DNA of 6,208 bases from a bacterium HR39 (GTDB taxonomy: Bacteria; Pseudomonadota; Alphaproteobacteria; Geminicoccales; Geminicoccaceae), in assembly GCA_002898955.1 (NCBI GenBank), contig BEIP01000091.1, forward strand, positions 1-6,208, read 5' to 3'. Below, piece after piece: positions 6,188 through 6,208 of this stretch. Below the pieces are notes generated by a model that saw only the letters and a program-made list of their open reading frames with translations, was not told the origin of the DNA and did not search any database. The translations under genes and the position numbers were made by a program. Within the stretch, counting starts at the first letter, position 1; each line of letters begins with the position of its first letter.

Positions 6188-6208
6188 GCCTTGCCGCCCG
6201 GGCGCGGG
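6184..6208 (+). CDS. Possible start of a further gene (GTG start), cut by right edge
   Basis: A GTG at 6184 overlaps the TGA of the preceding gene as GTGA, the same 4-bp coupling used at two upstream junctions with ATGA. It reads MSLAARAR to the window edge. Only eight codons are visible and there is no clear Shine-Dalgarno, so product and reality are both unknown. An fdh maturation gene such as fdhD or fdhE would be a natural occupant, but nothing in the visible bases shows it. Confidence 0.25.

Noticed and set aside
6195..6204. 10-bp palindrome CGCCCGGGCG near the right edge
   Set aside because: Short palindromes of this kind are expected by chance at this GC content, and it has no loop or T tract to suggest a terminator.

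Overview
The window is a single-strand (+), very GC-rich stretch, with codons dominated by G/C in third position. It carries the 3' part of a membrane-bound molybdenum/tungsten formate dehydrogenase operon of the type annotated in databases as 'FDH3'. High GC, the FDH3-type subunits and c-type cytochrome use suggest a respiring proteobacterium (alpha, beta or gamma). The sequence does not settle the class, and I recognise no species.

Layout. Positions 1-1889 hold the C-terminal two thirds of the catalytic alpha subunit (fdhA), cut by the window's left edge. Positions 1902-2498 encode the four-cluster iron-sulfur beta subunit (fdhB). A 116-bp gap follows, with two GC hairpins, one of them a perfect 14-bp stem with an AAA loop. 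Then come an 81-residue single-helix membrane protein (2615-2860), the cytochrome b gamma subunit with a long proline-rich N-terminal extension (fdhC, 2878-4251), a secreted PepSY-like protein (4248-4628), a secreted seven-blade WD40 propeller fused to a class I cytochrome c (4638-5999), and a 63-residue signal-anchored small protein (5996-6187). A further gene may begin at a GTG at 6184, but only eight codons are visible.

How it fits together. FdhA oxidises formate at a molybdopterin centre. FdhB passes electrons through four [4Fe-4S] clusters to the two b hemes of FdhC, and from there to quinone. FdhB has no export signal and no membrane helix, so it probably travels with FdhA through Tat and docks on FdhC. 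The four genes downstream of fdhB that are not standard FDH subunits are tightly packed with fdhC: two ATGA overlaps and gaps of 17 and 9 bp. Three of them carry a Sec-type signal or a signal anchor. This suggests a periplasmic accessory module made with the dehydrogenase. The propeller-cytochrome c is the most interesting member, as a possible electron acceptor, docking platform or sensor for periplasmic formate oxidation.

No tRNA, rRNA, CRISPR array, insertion sequence or gene on the minus strand was found. The long minus-strand open frames are antisense shadows of GC-rich genes.
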